The position numbers were made by a program, and so were the translations under genes. The notes under the pieces were generated by a model. The model saw only the letters and a list, made by a program, of their open reading frames with translations, was not told the origin of the DNA and searched no databases. 64,000 bases of DNA from UBA6912 sp963792895 (GTDB taxonomy: Bacteria; Actinomycetota; Acidimicrobiia; Spongiisociales; UBA5794), in assembly GCA_963792895.1 (NCBI GenBank), contig CAWBYA010000001.1, positions 1-64,000 of the forward strand. The letters are read 5' to 3'. This document shows, in pieces, positions 1 through 9,390 of the stretch (its first letter is position 1; each line of letters opens with the position of its first letter).

Positions 1-90
1 CGCAAGGGGAAAGTCCTTCGTGGCGTACGGATGATCTTTGGTGGCGTACGGGTTGACATCCGTTGCTGGTTCTGAGTCTTCTTGGCTCAT
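1..90 (-). CDS. N-terminal end of an unidentified protein (cut by window edge)
   Basis: An ATG at 88-90 on the minus strand is preceded by a good ribosome binding site (AGAGGAG, about 6 nt upstream) and opens a frame that runs off the left edge. Only 30 residues are visible. They start MSQEDSEPATDV and contain a short tandem repeat, PYATKD twice, before reaching the edge. The residues are hydrophilic with no signal peptide. I do not recognise the family. It lies downstream of the ThrE-NhaC pair on the same strand, separated from nhaC by about 220 bp in which I see no gene. Confidence 0.5.
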   Translation of the reverse strand, partial: MSQEDSEPATDVNPYATKDHPYATKDFPLA

Positions 91-308
91 GGAGATCTCC
101 TCTGGCTTGAAAGTTCAGGCGTTCGAGAACGTGAATGCTTGGATCAGGTCCGCGAAGGGTCAATGATGCTCGACCCCTCCGAGGAGGAGGTTTTCAGGAT
201 TCGAGTGCGTCGTCAGTCTGATCAGCCGACTTCGACGCTGCCTTGACCATTGTGTCGTAGTCATGTCATTTCGCTTTGCTTGTTCGGTGTGTGTGCGGGG
301 TACCGCAG

Positions 309-1862
309 TCATGCGGTTCGGTCGGGCCCGGTGGGCGTCGGTGGAGGGCCGTAGACGTCGTCGATGTCCACCTCGTCGGAGACGCGGTGCCGTTTCGACA
401 GCACTGCGGCTATGGCGAAGGAGACGACCGGAGTGAGGTACGCGAAGAAGGTGTACGGAGCCCATTGGACTGCGGCGATACCAAGGGTGCCGGCGAACAA
501 GGCGCCGTGGATGTTCCAGGGGATGACGTGGGACATGATCGTGCCGGAATCGGCCATCGAAGTCGTCAGGACGACCGGTTGGAGGCGCTGCTCCTTGTAC
601 ACCTTGCGGAACATCCGGCCGACGAGCGTGATGCTCGTGTACGGGTCTGCTGTTACGAGGTTCAGGCCGATCGACGTGCCCATCGTCACGCCGATGAGCG
701 ACAGGGCGTTCTTGGTCCGGGCGATGATGGGGGCCATGACCCGATTGAGGATTCCGATGTAATCGGTGATTGCGCCGAAGGAGGCCGCAACCAGCACGAG
801 CCAGATTGTTGAGAGCATCCCCGCTACGCCGCCGCCGGCGAACACCTGGTCCAGGGAATCGTTGCCGCTGTCCAAGGCGAACCCGTCGGCAAAGGTCGAG
901 ATCCCAACCTCCACCACCTTCGCGAAGTAACTCTCACCCTCCTGTGCCAACGAAACGATCAGGTCATGCTGGGTGAATCCGGCGAGCACGACTGCGAAGA
1001 TCGCCGGGATCATCAGCGACAGGAATGCCGAGGTGCCGCGTGCCGACAGCACGACGATCAACACGATCGGGAGGAAGGCGACCAGCGACACGTTGAACTG
1101 CGAGGCGACCGCCGACTGCACCTCGGTGAAGTCGGCGGCACCGCTCGAGGCGTCGGTCGTGAAGCCGAGGATCAGGAACAGCGCCGCCGAGATGAGCGCC
1201 GCCGGGATCATGGTGCGAGTGACCGCCTTGGAGTGATTGACGATCGTCACGCCGCCGACCGTCGCAACGGTCAGGTTGGCGGTGTCGGAGATCTTCGCGA
1301 TCTTGTTACCGAGGATGGCTCCGGACACCACGGCGCCGGCGGCGATGGCCTGGTTGACGCCGAGGACGGACGCGAGACCGACCATCGAGACCCCGAGCGC
1401 ACCGACCGTGGTGAGCGAGCTGCCCAGCATCACGGCCAGCAGGCTGGCGAGGACAAAGACGGTGATATAGAAGAACTCTGCGGTGAGCAGATCGACCCCG
1501 TAGTAGACAACGGAGCCCACCGCACCGCACAGATACAGCGTTCCAATCATGGCGCCGATAGCGAGGATGATGAACAGGGTGCCGATCACACCGTTGACGC
1601 CACTGTGGACGGCTTTGGAGATGATCGAACCGCCCCATCCATACCGGGCGGCCACGGCCACAGCGACCAGTGTGGCCAGCGTCATGCTCACCTGCAGCGG
1701 CCCGTCGGCGACGTCGCTGCCAAACAGCACCACCGCAAAGAGGATCAGCCCGATCATCGAACCGATGACGAACCACGATGCGCCCATCGACGGCTGCGTT
1801 GCGCCGTCCGGGGCCGACGTTGCGTCCGGTTGATCGGTCGGGGGTCCTTCTGACTCAGTCAT
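309..1862 (-). CDS. nhaC: NhaC-family Na+/H+ antiporter
   Basis: This 517-residue integral membrane protein is predicted to exchange sodium for protons across the cytoplasmic membrane. A hydrophilic N-terminus of about 30 residues is followed by roughly 11-12 hydrophobic segments. The antiporter-type stretches SGAILGNKIAKISDTAN (near residue 185) and SGNDSLDQVFAGGGVAGM (near 335) fit the NhaC/YqkI group, as does TADPYTSITLVGRM (near 410). The length is normal for the family. The ATG overlaps the end of the ThrE-like gene by 8 bp (ATGACTGA), so the two are translationally coupled and probably one operon. The substrate cannot be fixed from sequence: some NhaC-like proteins exchange organic ions such as malate/lactate or arginine/ornithine. 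Confidence 0.85.
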   Translation of the reverse strand: MTESEGPPTDQPDATSAPDGATQPSMGASWFVIGSMIGLILFAVVLFGSDVADGPLQVSMTLATLVAVAVAARYGWGGSIISKAVHSGVNGVIGTLFIILAIGAMIGTLYLCGAVGSVVYYGVDLLTAEFFYITVFVLASLLAVMLGSSLTTVGALGVSMVGLASVLGVNQAIAAGAVVSGAILGNKIAKISDTANLTVATVGGVTIVNHSKAVTRTMIPAALISAALFLILGFTTDASSGAADFTEVQSAVASQFNVSLVAFLPIVLIVVLSARGTSAFLSLMIPAIFAVVLAGFTQHDLIVSLAQEGESYFAKVVEVGISTFADGFALDSGNDSLDQVFAGGGVAGMLSTIWLVLVAASFGAITDYIGILNRVMAPIIARTKNALSLIGVTMGTSIGLNLVTADPYTSITLVGRMFRKVYKEQRLQPVVLTTSMADSGTIMSHVIPWNIHGALFAGTLGIAAVQWAPYTFFAYLTPVVSFAIAAVLSKRHRVSDEVDIDDVYGPPPTPTGPDRTA

Positions 1863-3132
1863 CTGATTCCTCCTGTGGTTTGGCCGCTGACAGCGCGGTG
1901 CGGGGAGCGGGCCGTCGAAGGTCTGCCAGCGAGCCGGCGGTGAACAGTCCGCTCAGGATGGCCACGATCTGGATGAGAACACCCGAGGAAGACGAAACGA
2001 ATGCCGTTCCCGAATCCGGATCCAGTGTCCGCAACGTGGCGTAGGCGGCGACGCCGGGAACCAGGATCAGGATTCCGGGGAGCACAACGATCAGAGGATT
2101 GGGGCGGTGCCGAAGCCGAACGTACACCGCTGCGAACAGACCGATCGCCAGCGCCCCGAGGAACGGGCCCTGCCAGATACCGACGCGTCCCCCCACGTCC
2201 AGACCGGCGTAGGCCAGCATTCCCGCGAGAACCGACCACGGTGCCTGTCTGGGGACCACCTGGAACACGACAACGAGTCCCACCATGAGGATCACGAGGA
2301 ACGTCCACCGTGCGAGGCCGGACGAAACGACACCATTGGGTGCATCGGCTGCTCCGAACACGGCGGAGGCCGCCATACCCCCGATTGCTGCCCCTGCGAA
2401 CAGAGCAAACGTGCGGACTGCCGCCCGGATGAAGCGATGCCACCCCAACAGCGTGTGACCCGAGGCGAGCTCGAAGGCGCCGAGGGTCAGTCCGAGGCCG
2501 GGAATCAGCACGACGAACGCGCACAGCGCCACGATTGAGGTATTGCTCTCGCCGAGGATCGCCCCCATGACCCCGGCGAGCGTCCCCGCCACCAGCGCCG
2601 ACACCACGTAGATGCGGTGTGCCAACCACGGCCATCGCCCTGACGCCCGGACCAACATGAAGACGATGATGCTGAGTCCCGCCGCAAGCGCCACATCCCG
2701 CCATGCCGCAGAGAGGAGTACGGCGAAACCGGCCCCGCATGCGGCGTAGGCCGCGCCCACCACCGGTGCCGGATAGGGGGGGCGAAAGGCCTCGATCTCG
2801 TCCAAGCGTCGGTTCGCCTCGTCCACGCCGACCTTGCCCGCAACCACACCGTCGGTCAGTCCGAGCGTTTGCGACAGCTTGTGAAGGTTGTACGAAATCT
2901 CCCCAAGGCGGACGAACAGGCGGCGTTGCCCGCCCGGGCCATCGATCGTGCAGTCGAGCATCGATGGCGTCGCAATGATGCTTGCCGTCAGCCCCAGGGC
3001 GTTGGCGATCCCGATCAACAGGTCATCGAGTTCGTAGCCAGGTAGCCCGTACCGATACGCGGAATGCCCGATTCGCAACACCAGCTCGAGTTCAGCCGTG
3101 AACTGGGAACCGCCGCTTGTCGAGGTCGGCAC
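1855..3132 (-). CDS. Threonine/serine exporter (ThrE-like, two-domain)
   Basis: The predicted membrane exporter of threonine/serine has the two modules of the ThrE family. A ThrE/DUF1212 domain starts around FTAELELVLRIGHSAYRYG (residues 10-30), and a C-terminal DUF3815-like membrane domain follows. About ten hydrophobic helices are visible between residues 125 and 400. I chose the GTG at 3132 because GAGAG lies 7 nt upstream and the conserved domain begins just after it. The frame stays open upstream to 3273, so an N-terminus up to 47 residues longer is possible. The stop overlaps the nhaC start. The 3.1-3.6 kb region upstream carries paired GGTGA/TCACC inverted repeats that may control this operon. 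Confidence 0.8.
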   Translation of the reverse strand: MPTSTSGGSQFTAELELVLRIGHSAYRYGLPGYELDDLLIGIANALGLTASIIATPSMLDCTIDGPGGQRRLFVRLGEISYNLHKLSQTLGLTDGVVAGKVGVDEANRRLDEIEAFRPPYPAPVVGAAYAACGAGFAVLLSAAWRDVALAAGLSIIVFMLVRASGRWPWLAHRIYVVSALVAGTLAGVMGAILGESNTSIVALCAFVVLIPGLGLTLGAFELASGHTLLGWHRFIRAAVRTFALFAGAAIGGMAASAVFGAADAPNGVVSSGLARWTFLVILMVGLVVVFQVVPRQAPWSVLAGMLAYAGLDVGGRVGIWQGPFLGALAIGLFAAVYVRLRHRPNPLIVVLPGILILVPGVAAYATLRTLDPDSGTAFVSSSSGVLIQIVAILSGLFTAGSLADLRRPAPRTALSAAKPQEESDD

Positions 3133-3621
3133 AGTGGATCTCTCGTTCTGGCTGGACGCGATGACTATCGGTGGACTCGGCGACCTTCGATGCATTCGAC
3201 GGCTGGTCGCGAAGCGAACATACAGCCGGCCTGGTCTCACCCACCGAGTGACACGGGGTGATTCCGTAATCACCCCGGGTGAAATGGCGTACCAAAGGGC
3301 TCGTGCGATTCGCCCGCAACCACCACGCTCGACCTGGCCGTGTGTTTGTCAGCCCACCCTCCAGCACGATCGAGTGGTCACCGGTACCGGTACGACAACC
3401 TCACCTGGTCGGTCTGTCCTGTCCTCGTGCCAACGCAGGTCCTCGCGGTGGACGGCGTAGGTCACGAGGACTGCTCGGACATACTGCTGGTCCCGCTTCG
3501 CAGATTGCTGGGTCCTCGATCGGTTTCACCCTGGGGTGACGGCGGGTTCACCCCACGAAGCTGCTTTCGTTTCCCTGCGGACTGCGATGCTGGCTGTGTT
3601 GTCTCACAGAAGGAGCATTTC
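3133..3621. other. Divergent intergenic region with repeated GGTGA/TCACC elements
   Basis: About 490 bp separate the ThrE-like gene (minus) from the DUF1269 gene (plus). No convincing gene is seen, although frames stay open by GC bias. The block GGGGTGATT/AATCACCCC (3255-3276) and a second pair, GGGGTGA and TCACCCC (about 3532-3554), suggest shared operators or RNA hairpins. The stretch directly before 3622 holds the AAGGAG ribosome binding site of the downstream gene. Confidence 0.4.
3255..3276. promoter_or_regulatory. 22-bp perfect inverted repeat, possible operator
   Basis: GGGGTGATT at 3255-3263 and AATCACCCC at 3268-3276 are perfect inverted copies separated by CCGT. The element lies about 120 bp before the chosen ThrE start and 345 bp before the DUF1269 start. 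The geometry fits a dimeric repressor site or a short hairpin. No regulator can be named. Confidence 0.4.
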
Positions 3622-4146
3622 ATGGACGGCGACAATCTGAGTCTTTTCGTGGCGTCTTATGACGACGCCGACCAGGCAAGCGACGACTTCCGGGCTTTGA
3701 AGGGTGCCAGGGAGGACGGCCTCGAGGTTGTCGGTGCTGTCGTGATGACCCGCTCGCCGGAAGGCGACGTCGATGTCAAGGAGACGGGTGGCGGTGAAGC
3801 TGCCGGCGGTGCCACGCTCGGGGCGATGGGTGGTCTCGTCGTGGGGCTGTTTGCGCCGCCGTTGCTGCTCTCCACAGCCTTGGGCGCCGGGATTGGTGCC
3901 GGGATCGGTGAGCTGGTCAAGCGCCACGAGGAGAAGGAGCTCGGAGTCGAGCTCGATGAGTACCTGCCACCGGGGTCCTCTGCCATCGTTGCGGTCGTCG
4001 ACGACACATATCTCGATCGTGTCGACAAGGCAGTCTCCAAGGCGACGAAGAAGGTGAGCAAGGCGATCGACACCGGCGATTACGACAAGATCAAGAAGGC
4101 CGTCTTGAGCTCGTCTGCAAAGATCGACGACGCAATCGAATCCTGA
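3622..4146 (+). CDS. DUF1269 family membrane-associated protein
   Basis: This 174-residue protein matches the DUF1269 layout. An N-terminal globular part (SLFVASYDDADQASDDFRALK) leads into an acidic stretch and then a Gly/Ala-rich hydrophobic hairpin (about residues 60-95, GAMGGLVVGLFAPPLLLSTA and GAGIGAGIGELVKR). The C-terminal helix is lysine-rich. The start is ATG 3622 with AAGGAG 7 nt upstream. Proteins of this family are found in stress-response and phosphoribosyltransferase contexts, but the molecular role is unknown. It is followed 54 bp later by a SHOCT protein on the same strand, so the two may be co-transcribed. Confidence 0.8.
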   Translation: MDGDNLSLFVASYDDADQASDDFRALKGAREDGLEVVGAVVMTRSPEGDVDVKETGGGEAAGGATLGAMGGLVVGLFAPPLLLSTALGAGIGAGIGELVKRHEEKELGVELDEYLPPGSSAIVAVVDDTYLDRVDKAVSKATKKVSKAIDTGDYDKIKKAVLSSSAKIDDAIES

Positions 4147-4200
4147 GGTCGCCAAGCCGACAACTCCTACAACCCCTCGACAACGAAAGGAGCGTGCGCG

Positions 4201-4575
4201 TTGCCGCTTCTCGACATCTTCTGGTCCATGCTCATGTTGTTCCTGTTCTTTGCTTGGGCGTGGCTGCTCATCTCCGTCTTCATCGATGTCTTCCGCAGCG
4301 GCCTGTCGGGCTGGGCCAAGGCGGGCTGGACGATCTTCGTTGTGGTTCTGCCTGTCCTGGGTGCGCTGGTGTATCTGATCGTGCATGGGGGGGATATGCA
4401 ACGCCGCGGCGTGGAGGACGCAGCGGAGGCGGACGAGGCGCAGCGGGAGTACATTCGCTCAGTGTCCGGGTTGCCTTCAACTGCGGACGAGCTCGCCAAG
4501 TTGGCCGACTTGCGCAACCAGGGCGTGATCAACGATCAGGAGTTCGAGGCGCAGAAGACTCGCGTGCTCGCCTGA
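4201..4575 (+). CDS. PLDc_N-SHOCT membrane protein
   Basis: This 124-residue protein combines a two-helix PLDc_N-type membrane segment (residues 1-60) with a C-terminal SHOCT motif (about residues 95-124, ELAKLADLRNQGVINDQEFE). The start is TTG 4201, with AAAGGAG about 8 nt upstream; no better ATG exists. SHOCT is a short oligomerisation module common in actinobacterial membrane and stress proteins, and no enzyme function is implied. It sits just downstream of the DUF1269 gene. Confidence 0.8.
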   Translation: MPLLDIFWSMLMLFLFFAWAWLLISVFIDVFRSGLSGWAKAGWTIFVVVLPVLGALVYLIVHGGDMQRRGVEDAAEADEAQREYIRSVSGLPSTADELAKLADLRNQGVINDQEFEAQKTRVLA

Positions 4576-4904
4576 GCTGATCGAAGGCGGGAGTCGATTC
4601 TCGGGGGCTGTGGGCCATCTTCTGCCAGTCCCTACCAAGGCGAAGGCAGGAGGGTCGTCGTAGCCCACCCTGCGCACATCGTGACTGCGAATGACCGAGT
4701 CGGGCGACGACAGCAACTCGTCCGCCGCCCCGGAAGGCTCGTTCGCCGTCGGAGGACGGAGACCGATCGGCAAGCCAGTCTCCAGCGACTTCAGGCGTGG
4801 GTCGACTATCGCGCCGTTCGGCTCGATCGCGTCCGCTGTGCGACAACACGGTGACGTTGTCCCTCTTCCGCTAGGTGAGCGCGTGCGCGTATCATCGGTC
4901 GGGC
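4576..4904. other. Intergenic region, no gene seen
   Basis: About 330 bp precede the regulator remnant. Frames are open by composition only. TATCAT at 4890-4895, 9 nt before the ATG at 4905, is a plausible -10 hexamer for the next gene. Confidence 0.35.
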
Positions 4905-6694
4905 ATGCACCCGGTCCCCCCAATCGCAGCTCACGAGCGGTTCCAGACTGGGGCTCGTACGATTGCGCGGCCGAGATTTACGGCACAACTCGACCGCATC
5001 ATCGACGTCGGGGTTGGTCTGGTGTCTGCGGCCGCTGGGGCCGGCAAGACGACCCTGCTGAGCTCTTGGGCCACGGAGTTGGGTGGTCCGCACGTCGCCT
5101 GGGTCACATGCGGGGAGGAGCACAACGACCCGTCGGTCCTCGCCGAGCAGATCCGTACGGCGCTTGCGCCAGCCGTCGAGGTGCCTACGAACACGTCACT
5201 CGGCGGTGTCTTCGACACCTTGGTTCGTGACCACGGTGGCAAGATCGTGCTGATCCTCGACGATGCGCACTCCCTCCACTCACACCAGGTACTGGCTGTC
5301 GTCGACGGCTGATCGTTCGACGACCGCCCGACCTTGCGATCGTGGTCAGTGGACGAGACGATCCTGGACCCCCATGGCACAAGATCCGACTCGGCGGGGT
5401 CGTCGAGCTACATGGTTCTGACCTCGCGTTCGAGCACGCTGAGGCGCGCAAGCTCCTCGCACACGCCTTCGGTAGGGTCCTGCCGGACGATCAGCTGGCA
5501 GAGTTGTGCCGACTCACCGAGGGATGGGCTGCGGGGCTGTGTCTTGCAGGCTTGGCGCTGCGGGATTCCTCCTCGCCCCAGAGCAGCGACAGTTCCCGGG
5601 TAGGGCGCCATCCCTATGTCCGCGACTTCTTGGAGATCGAGGTGCTGGACAAGCTGCCCGACGACCAAGTTCATTTTCTGGAGGCCACCTCCGTTCTGGA
5701 CCGGCTCGATCCGGAGCTGTGTGACGTGTTGACTGACCGCTCCGATTCCGAGGACCTCCTGGAGCACTTCGTCGAGATGAATCTGTTCACCGGTCGAATC
5801 TCGGATTCGCCCGTGCGGTTCAGGTACCACGCGCTGTTCGCGGAGTTCCTGCGTGGCCGCCTGGACCGATCGAAGGACTTGGATCGTGCCTCGCTCCTCA
5901 CGACCGCCTCACAGTGGTACGAAGACCGGGGAATGATGGACGCCGCCATCACTGCGGTGCTCGAGACCGGGGACTTCGATCGGGCAGAGCGCATGATCGG
6001 CGCCGCCTGCGGACCGGCGATCAGGTCCGGATTGGCAACCACCGTCGTGCGGTGGGTGAGCGCTCTGCCGGCGGAGGCCATTGAGCGCAGCCCCGAGCTC
6101 TCCCTCGTGCTGGCGAGGGCATCAGCGTCCCGAGGGGATCTTCTCATCGCAAGAACGGCCCTGGAGGCTGCTCGCCGCAGCCACGAGCGACGCCCGGTCT
6201 CGTGGCTGGGGCTGGGCATCGCGCACTTGGACTTCCTCGTTCGTGTGCTCGACGGCTCGCTATCTGGTGTTGTCGAAGACATCGAGGAAGCTCTACGAAT
6301 CCTCACAGCTGAACCTGACCAACCGGTGCTTGCGATGTTCGGCATCGACGAGGAGGCAACCGTGGTCTACGGCGGCCTCGCAAGGCTCCTCACGGGTCAG
6401 CTCAACTCGGCGGTAGCCGCCACCGACCAGGCTTTGACGCCGGCGCGGCTAACGCATCCGACCAAGGCGACGGTTCTCGGGGTGGGTATCCGGTGTCTGG
6501 CTCTGGCCTGGGCCGGCGAGGAGGCGGAGGCGGCCCAGTGCCTGAAGTCCGGCCGCGACGTCGTCTTGCAGTTCAGGGGATCCACCGGTGACGCGTTGGC
6601 ATTCCACCTGGCGGGAGCCTGGATCATGGAAGGCGCAGCAGCCGACGGCAATCTCTCCGCCGCGCGAGCAATCGTCGAGGAACTGGGGTTTCCC
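4905..6694 (+). pseudogene. MalT/LuxR-type (LAL) ATP-dependent transcription regulator, frameshifted and 3'-truncated
   Basis: The N-terminal NTPase module of a large LuxR/MalT-type regulator is recognisable. It has Walker A AAGAGKTTLLSSWA (about residues 40-55), Walker B VLILDDAH, and, after the frame change, VVSGRDDPG, LTEGWAAGLCLAGLAL and TPR-like helical repeats. The frame breaks near 5308, where GGCTG should read GGCCTG; restoring one C joins both halves. From about 6695 the sequence becomes an antisense IS110 transposase, so the rest of the TPR region and the C-terminal HTH domain are missing. Without the HTH it cannot act as a DNA-binding activator. The ATG at 4905 follows a TATCAT hexamer. 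Confidence 0.75.
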
Positions 6695-7320
6695 CCCAAG
6701 ATTCCGGGACAGGATCGCATGCACCCGGTTCTTCAACCGCGTCCGCTGCTTCACCAGATGCGTCCGCTGAGCCACCAGCCGTCGGCGACGACGGGTCCGG
6801 TCATCCGCGACCCAGGTCTCGGGCAAGAAGTCGGCGGCGAGGAGCTGTGCCAGGATGCGGGCATCGACCTTGTCCGTCTTCACCTTCGCCTCCGCAATGG
6901 CCCGGGTCTTGCGAGGGTTCGACACCACCACCCGAGCCACGACCTGCCGCAGCATCGTGGCGATCGCATCGGAGTTCGTCGTCGCCTCCAACGCGACCTC
7001 GTCGTCTGGCTCGAGGAACTCGGCGGCCCACTCCCGCAGATCCTCGGGTCGCACCCCGATGCGGCCTTCGTCTCGGACCAGGCCGTTCTCGACGACGGCG
7101 ATCTGGGCGAACGACCGATGGACATCCATCCCGATCGATCTCATGATGCTGGCTCCTCTCAATCGTTGGATCGAGGAACCACCGGGCGGACACGACACAT
7201 ACGGATTCGCGCTCGCAGCGCAGTCGGGCCGGCGGGAGGCACGCCCGGTCTGTACCCGCATGACGCAGGCGGGACTCCTGCCTCTGGCGCGGACTGCCCG
7301 GCTGCCGCACTCTTGGGAGG
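6695..7320 (-). mobile_element. IS110-family insertion sequence remnant
   Basis: The segment holds the 5' part of an IS110-type transposase gene (7144 downwards) plus about 175 bp of upstream noncoding DNA. In intact IS110 elements the region 5' of the transposase encodes the bridge (seek) RNA. The 3' half of the element is absent, so it cannot move by itself. The inner boundary at about 6695 is where coding similarity to the LuxR-type regulator stops. The outer boundary near 7320 is a guess. Confidence 0.65.
6697..7144 (-). pseudogene. IS110 transposase, N-terminal (DEDD/RuvC-like) fragment
   Basis: The fragment begins MRSIGMDVHRSFAQIAVVE, the typical IS110 start with its first catalytic Asp (GMDVH). 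It continues through a conserved Glu region (VALEATTNSDAIATML), VVVSNPRKTRAIAEAKVKTDK and KVDARILAQLLAADFLPE (second acidic site), and ends at RLKNRVHAILSRNL, about 149 residues. The coiled-coil/C-terminal transposase_20 part with the catalytic Ser is missing. The end coincides with the junction to the regulator gene. The N-terminus is intact and the start is ATG 7144. Confidence 0.8.
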
Positions 7321-7360
7321 GGCGATAGGGAGGTTTGCGAACACGATTGGAGAGGACCAC

Positions 7361-7708
7361 ATGACGAAACTCGAGGATCTGATGGTTGAAGCGCGCGACG
7401 CGCTGACTGTGCGGCGAGTGTATGGCGAGCCGTATGAGAAGAACGGCGTGACCTTCGTCCCTGCGGCGTCTGTCAGGGGCGGCGGCGGCGGCGGCGAGGG
7501 CGAGGGCAGCGACCCAGGCAATACGGGTGCGGGTGGCGGCTTCGGCATGTCTGCCCGCCCAGTAGGCGCCTACCTGATCAAAGGTGAGGACGTGTCGTGG
7601 GTTCCGGCCGCCGACACCACACGCGTCATCGTCTTGGCGGAGGTCGTGGTGATCGTGGCGCTGCTGGTGTTCCGCTCAGTTCTGCGAAGCCGGCGCAACC
7701 GTACCTGA
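7361..7708 (+). CDS. GerW/YtfJ-family protein
   Basis: This 115-residue protein has the layout of the GerW (YtfJ) family: an N-terminal VRRVYGEPYEKNGVTFVPAA strand region, a Gly-rich middle (residues 40-65), then GAYLIKGEDVSWVPA, and here a C-terminal membrane helix with a basic tail (IVLAEVVVIVALLVFRSVL). The start ATG has GGAGAGG 5-6 nt upstream. In Bacillus the homologue affects spore germination, but in non-sporulating actinobacteria the role is unknown. It lies directly behind the IS110 remnant and appears intact. Confidence 0.8.
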   Translation: MTKLEDLMVEARDALTVRRVYGEPYEKNGVTFVPAASVRGGGGGGEGEGSDPGNTGAGGGFGMSARPVGAYLIKGEDVSWVPAADTTRVIVLAEVVVIVALLVFRSVLRSRRNRT

Positions 7709-8040
7709 AACACTGCTCACGCCGTGTTGTGGCGGGCTCAGCCACTGCGATGTCGCGTGCTCGCTGCGTGTCGCGCGTTCCGCGTCGGACCTTCAGGCTT
7801 CGCTACCCGCTCACGATCCGTACGCCGGCGTTCGATCGACGTCTGCCTGGGAAGCGACTCCCCGCCGTGACGATCGAATGCGGCGCACCGAATCGGCGAC
7901 GGCGGTTCGCCGGCGCAGACTGACATCCGAGGTCTACCTGCCTCCTCGACGCCGAGTCTGCGGACAACCGGCCCTGGTCCGCAGAGAGGGTTTTGGCTCC
8001 ACTGACGCCAGAGGTGTCGACGCCGAAGCGGAGGTCGACC
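7709..8040. other. Intergenic region, no gene seen
   Basis: About 330 bp with no supported gene or RNA. No tRNA-like cloverleaf and no terminator with a T tail was found. It lies inside the decayed zone and may contain unrecognisable gene remnants. Confidence 0.3.
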
Positions 8041-8437
8041 ATGGAGGCCAACACCAAGAGCACAATCGGTCGGAGAGGCAGGACCATCACGACATTCGTC
8101 GTATACGACGCGGCCACCGAGCTCGAGAACATGGCGATCGGGGAGACACTGGAGATCCTCACCGATGAGGTTGGAGCCGTTCGAGTCCGACGTCGCAGCG
8201 TGGTGTAGAGCCGCCGGTCACGTGATGCGCACATCGGAGCCGACGTCGGCGGGCCATCGATTCGTCATCGAGAAGGGCGTCCAGTAGGCGAAGGACACCA
8301 AGCTCGCCATGGTGCTCTCGAGCGTGGGTCTCGAGGAACTGCGCTCCCCACTCGAGTTTGCCCTGGGTGCGGCCCTCGAGGGCATCCAGGTCAACCTCTA
8401 CTTCCAGGGACCCGCCGCCAGGTGCTCACCCGCGTGA
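8041..8437 (+). pseudogene. TusA-DsrE-like sulfurtransferase, frameshifted and truncated
   Basis: The first frame (ATG 8041) encodes a TusA/SirA-like N-terminus, VVYDAATELENMAIGETLEI, without the usual active-site Cys-Pro motif. Near 8169-8174 the similarity jumps one frame and continues as EPFESDVAAWCRAAGHVM, the TusA C-terminal half, ending at TAG 8285. Directly after that stop, in the same frame, comes a DsrE-like start (DTKLAMVLSSVGLEELRSPL, then EGIQVNLYFQGPA) that ends at TGA 8437. Known relatives join TusA and DsrE in one protein, so this looks like one gene with a frameshift, an internal stop and a lost 3' end. It is probably non-functional. Confidence 0.65.
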
Positions 8438-8439
8438 GG

Positions 8440-9149
8440 GATCCGGACCGTACGGGGTCTGTCACACCGATCCCGATGGCAACGAGGTCGACCTGGTGCC
8501 GGGCGAGGTGCTCGGCGAGCCGATCGGGACAGCCGACTGGCAGGCGGTGTTCAGCGCGATGGTGTGCTATCGCACCGCCTCGCCGGCGCAGCAGCGTGAC
8601 TTGATCGCCGCAGTAGCAGCCTTGGCCGACGACTCGGGCTTCCCGCTGCTGGTCGACCTGCGCCCCGGGCTCGTGATCATGGACAGTGGCAAGGACCAGT
8701 GGGAACAGGGCACCCACGGTCTCGATCTTGACTTCAACGATCTCGCTGCGAGTGTCCAGACTGTCGCCCGCGGACTCGGCGCGACGGCGGATCCGGGTTC
8801 GGCGCGCCTCGTTCAGCTCTTCGTGGACGCTGCCGACATCGCCGCAGTCCGGACGTTCTGGGTCGCCGCACTTGGCTACGTCAACGACCGGCGTGCTGGG
8901 GTCACCGACATTGACGATCCGCGGCGGCTGAACCCGGTGCTGGTGTTCCAAGAGCTCGACGCTTCGGAAACCGGTCGCCGCCGGCAGCGCAACCGCATCC
9001 ACTTCGAGCTCGCAGTGCCGCCGGAGCTCGCACAGACGCGCCTCGCCACAACCGTCGCAGCCGGTGGCCAGCTCCTTGCCGAGTCGGAGGATCGCTGGCG
9101 GGTTGCCGACCCCGAAGGCAACGAGATGATCATCGTCAGCAGAGCCTGA
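8440..9149 (+). pseudogene. VOC (glyoxalase/bleomycin-resistance-like) protein, 5'-truncated
   Basis: The reading frame enters a VOC-type protein in mid-domain (GPYGVCHTDPDGNEVDLV) and then runs intact for about 235 residues. It passes through a pterin-dehydratase-like middle part (DLIAAVAALADDSGFPLLVD) and a second VOC domain (FVDAADIAAVRTFWVAALGY, ending RVADPEGNEMIIVSRA). The first half of the N-terminal VOC domain is missing. Upstream sequence belongs to the DsrE remnant, so a deletion or recombination joined the two. A shorter product starting inside could still be made, but no ribosome binding site supports it. Confidence 0.6.
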
Positions 9150-9390
9150 GCGTGCACGCCTCTGAGCTCCACGCTCGGGGGCTTCTCGCCACGAATGTCA
9201 CGCCAGGTCTGGCGTAGCTCGGCAGGGAGGAAACGTCCCAAAGCCTGTAGGCCTCCTTCGCGCTCGATGTGAGCGAGTGGCGCGACACGGATCGCGCACC
9301 TGGCGTCCCCGACCCGCACCGATCACCGGATCCCGGACGAGAACGCTCGCATCGCCGAATAGCGCATAGCGGCACTTCTTGCTCGGGCGG

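Noticed and set aside
966..1853. Long plus-strand reading frame opposite nhaC
   Set aside because: Highly charged, repetitive composition is an antisense shadow of the membrane protein gene; no start signal or domain.
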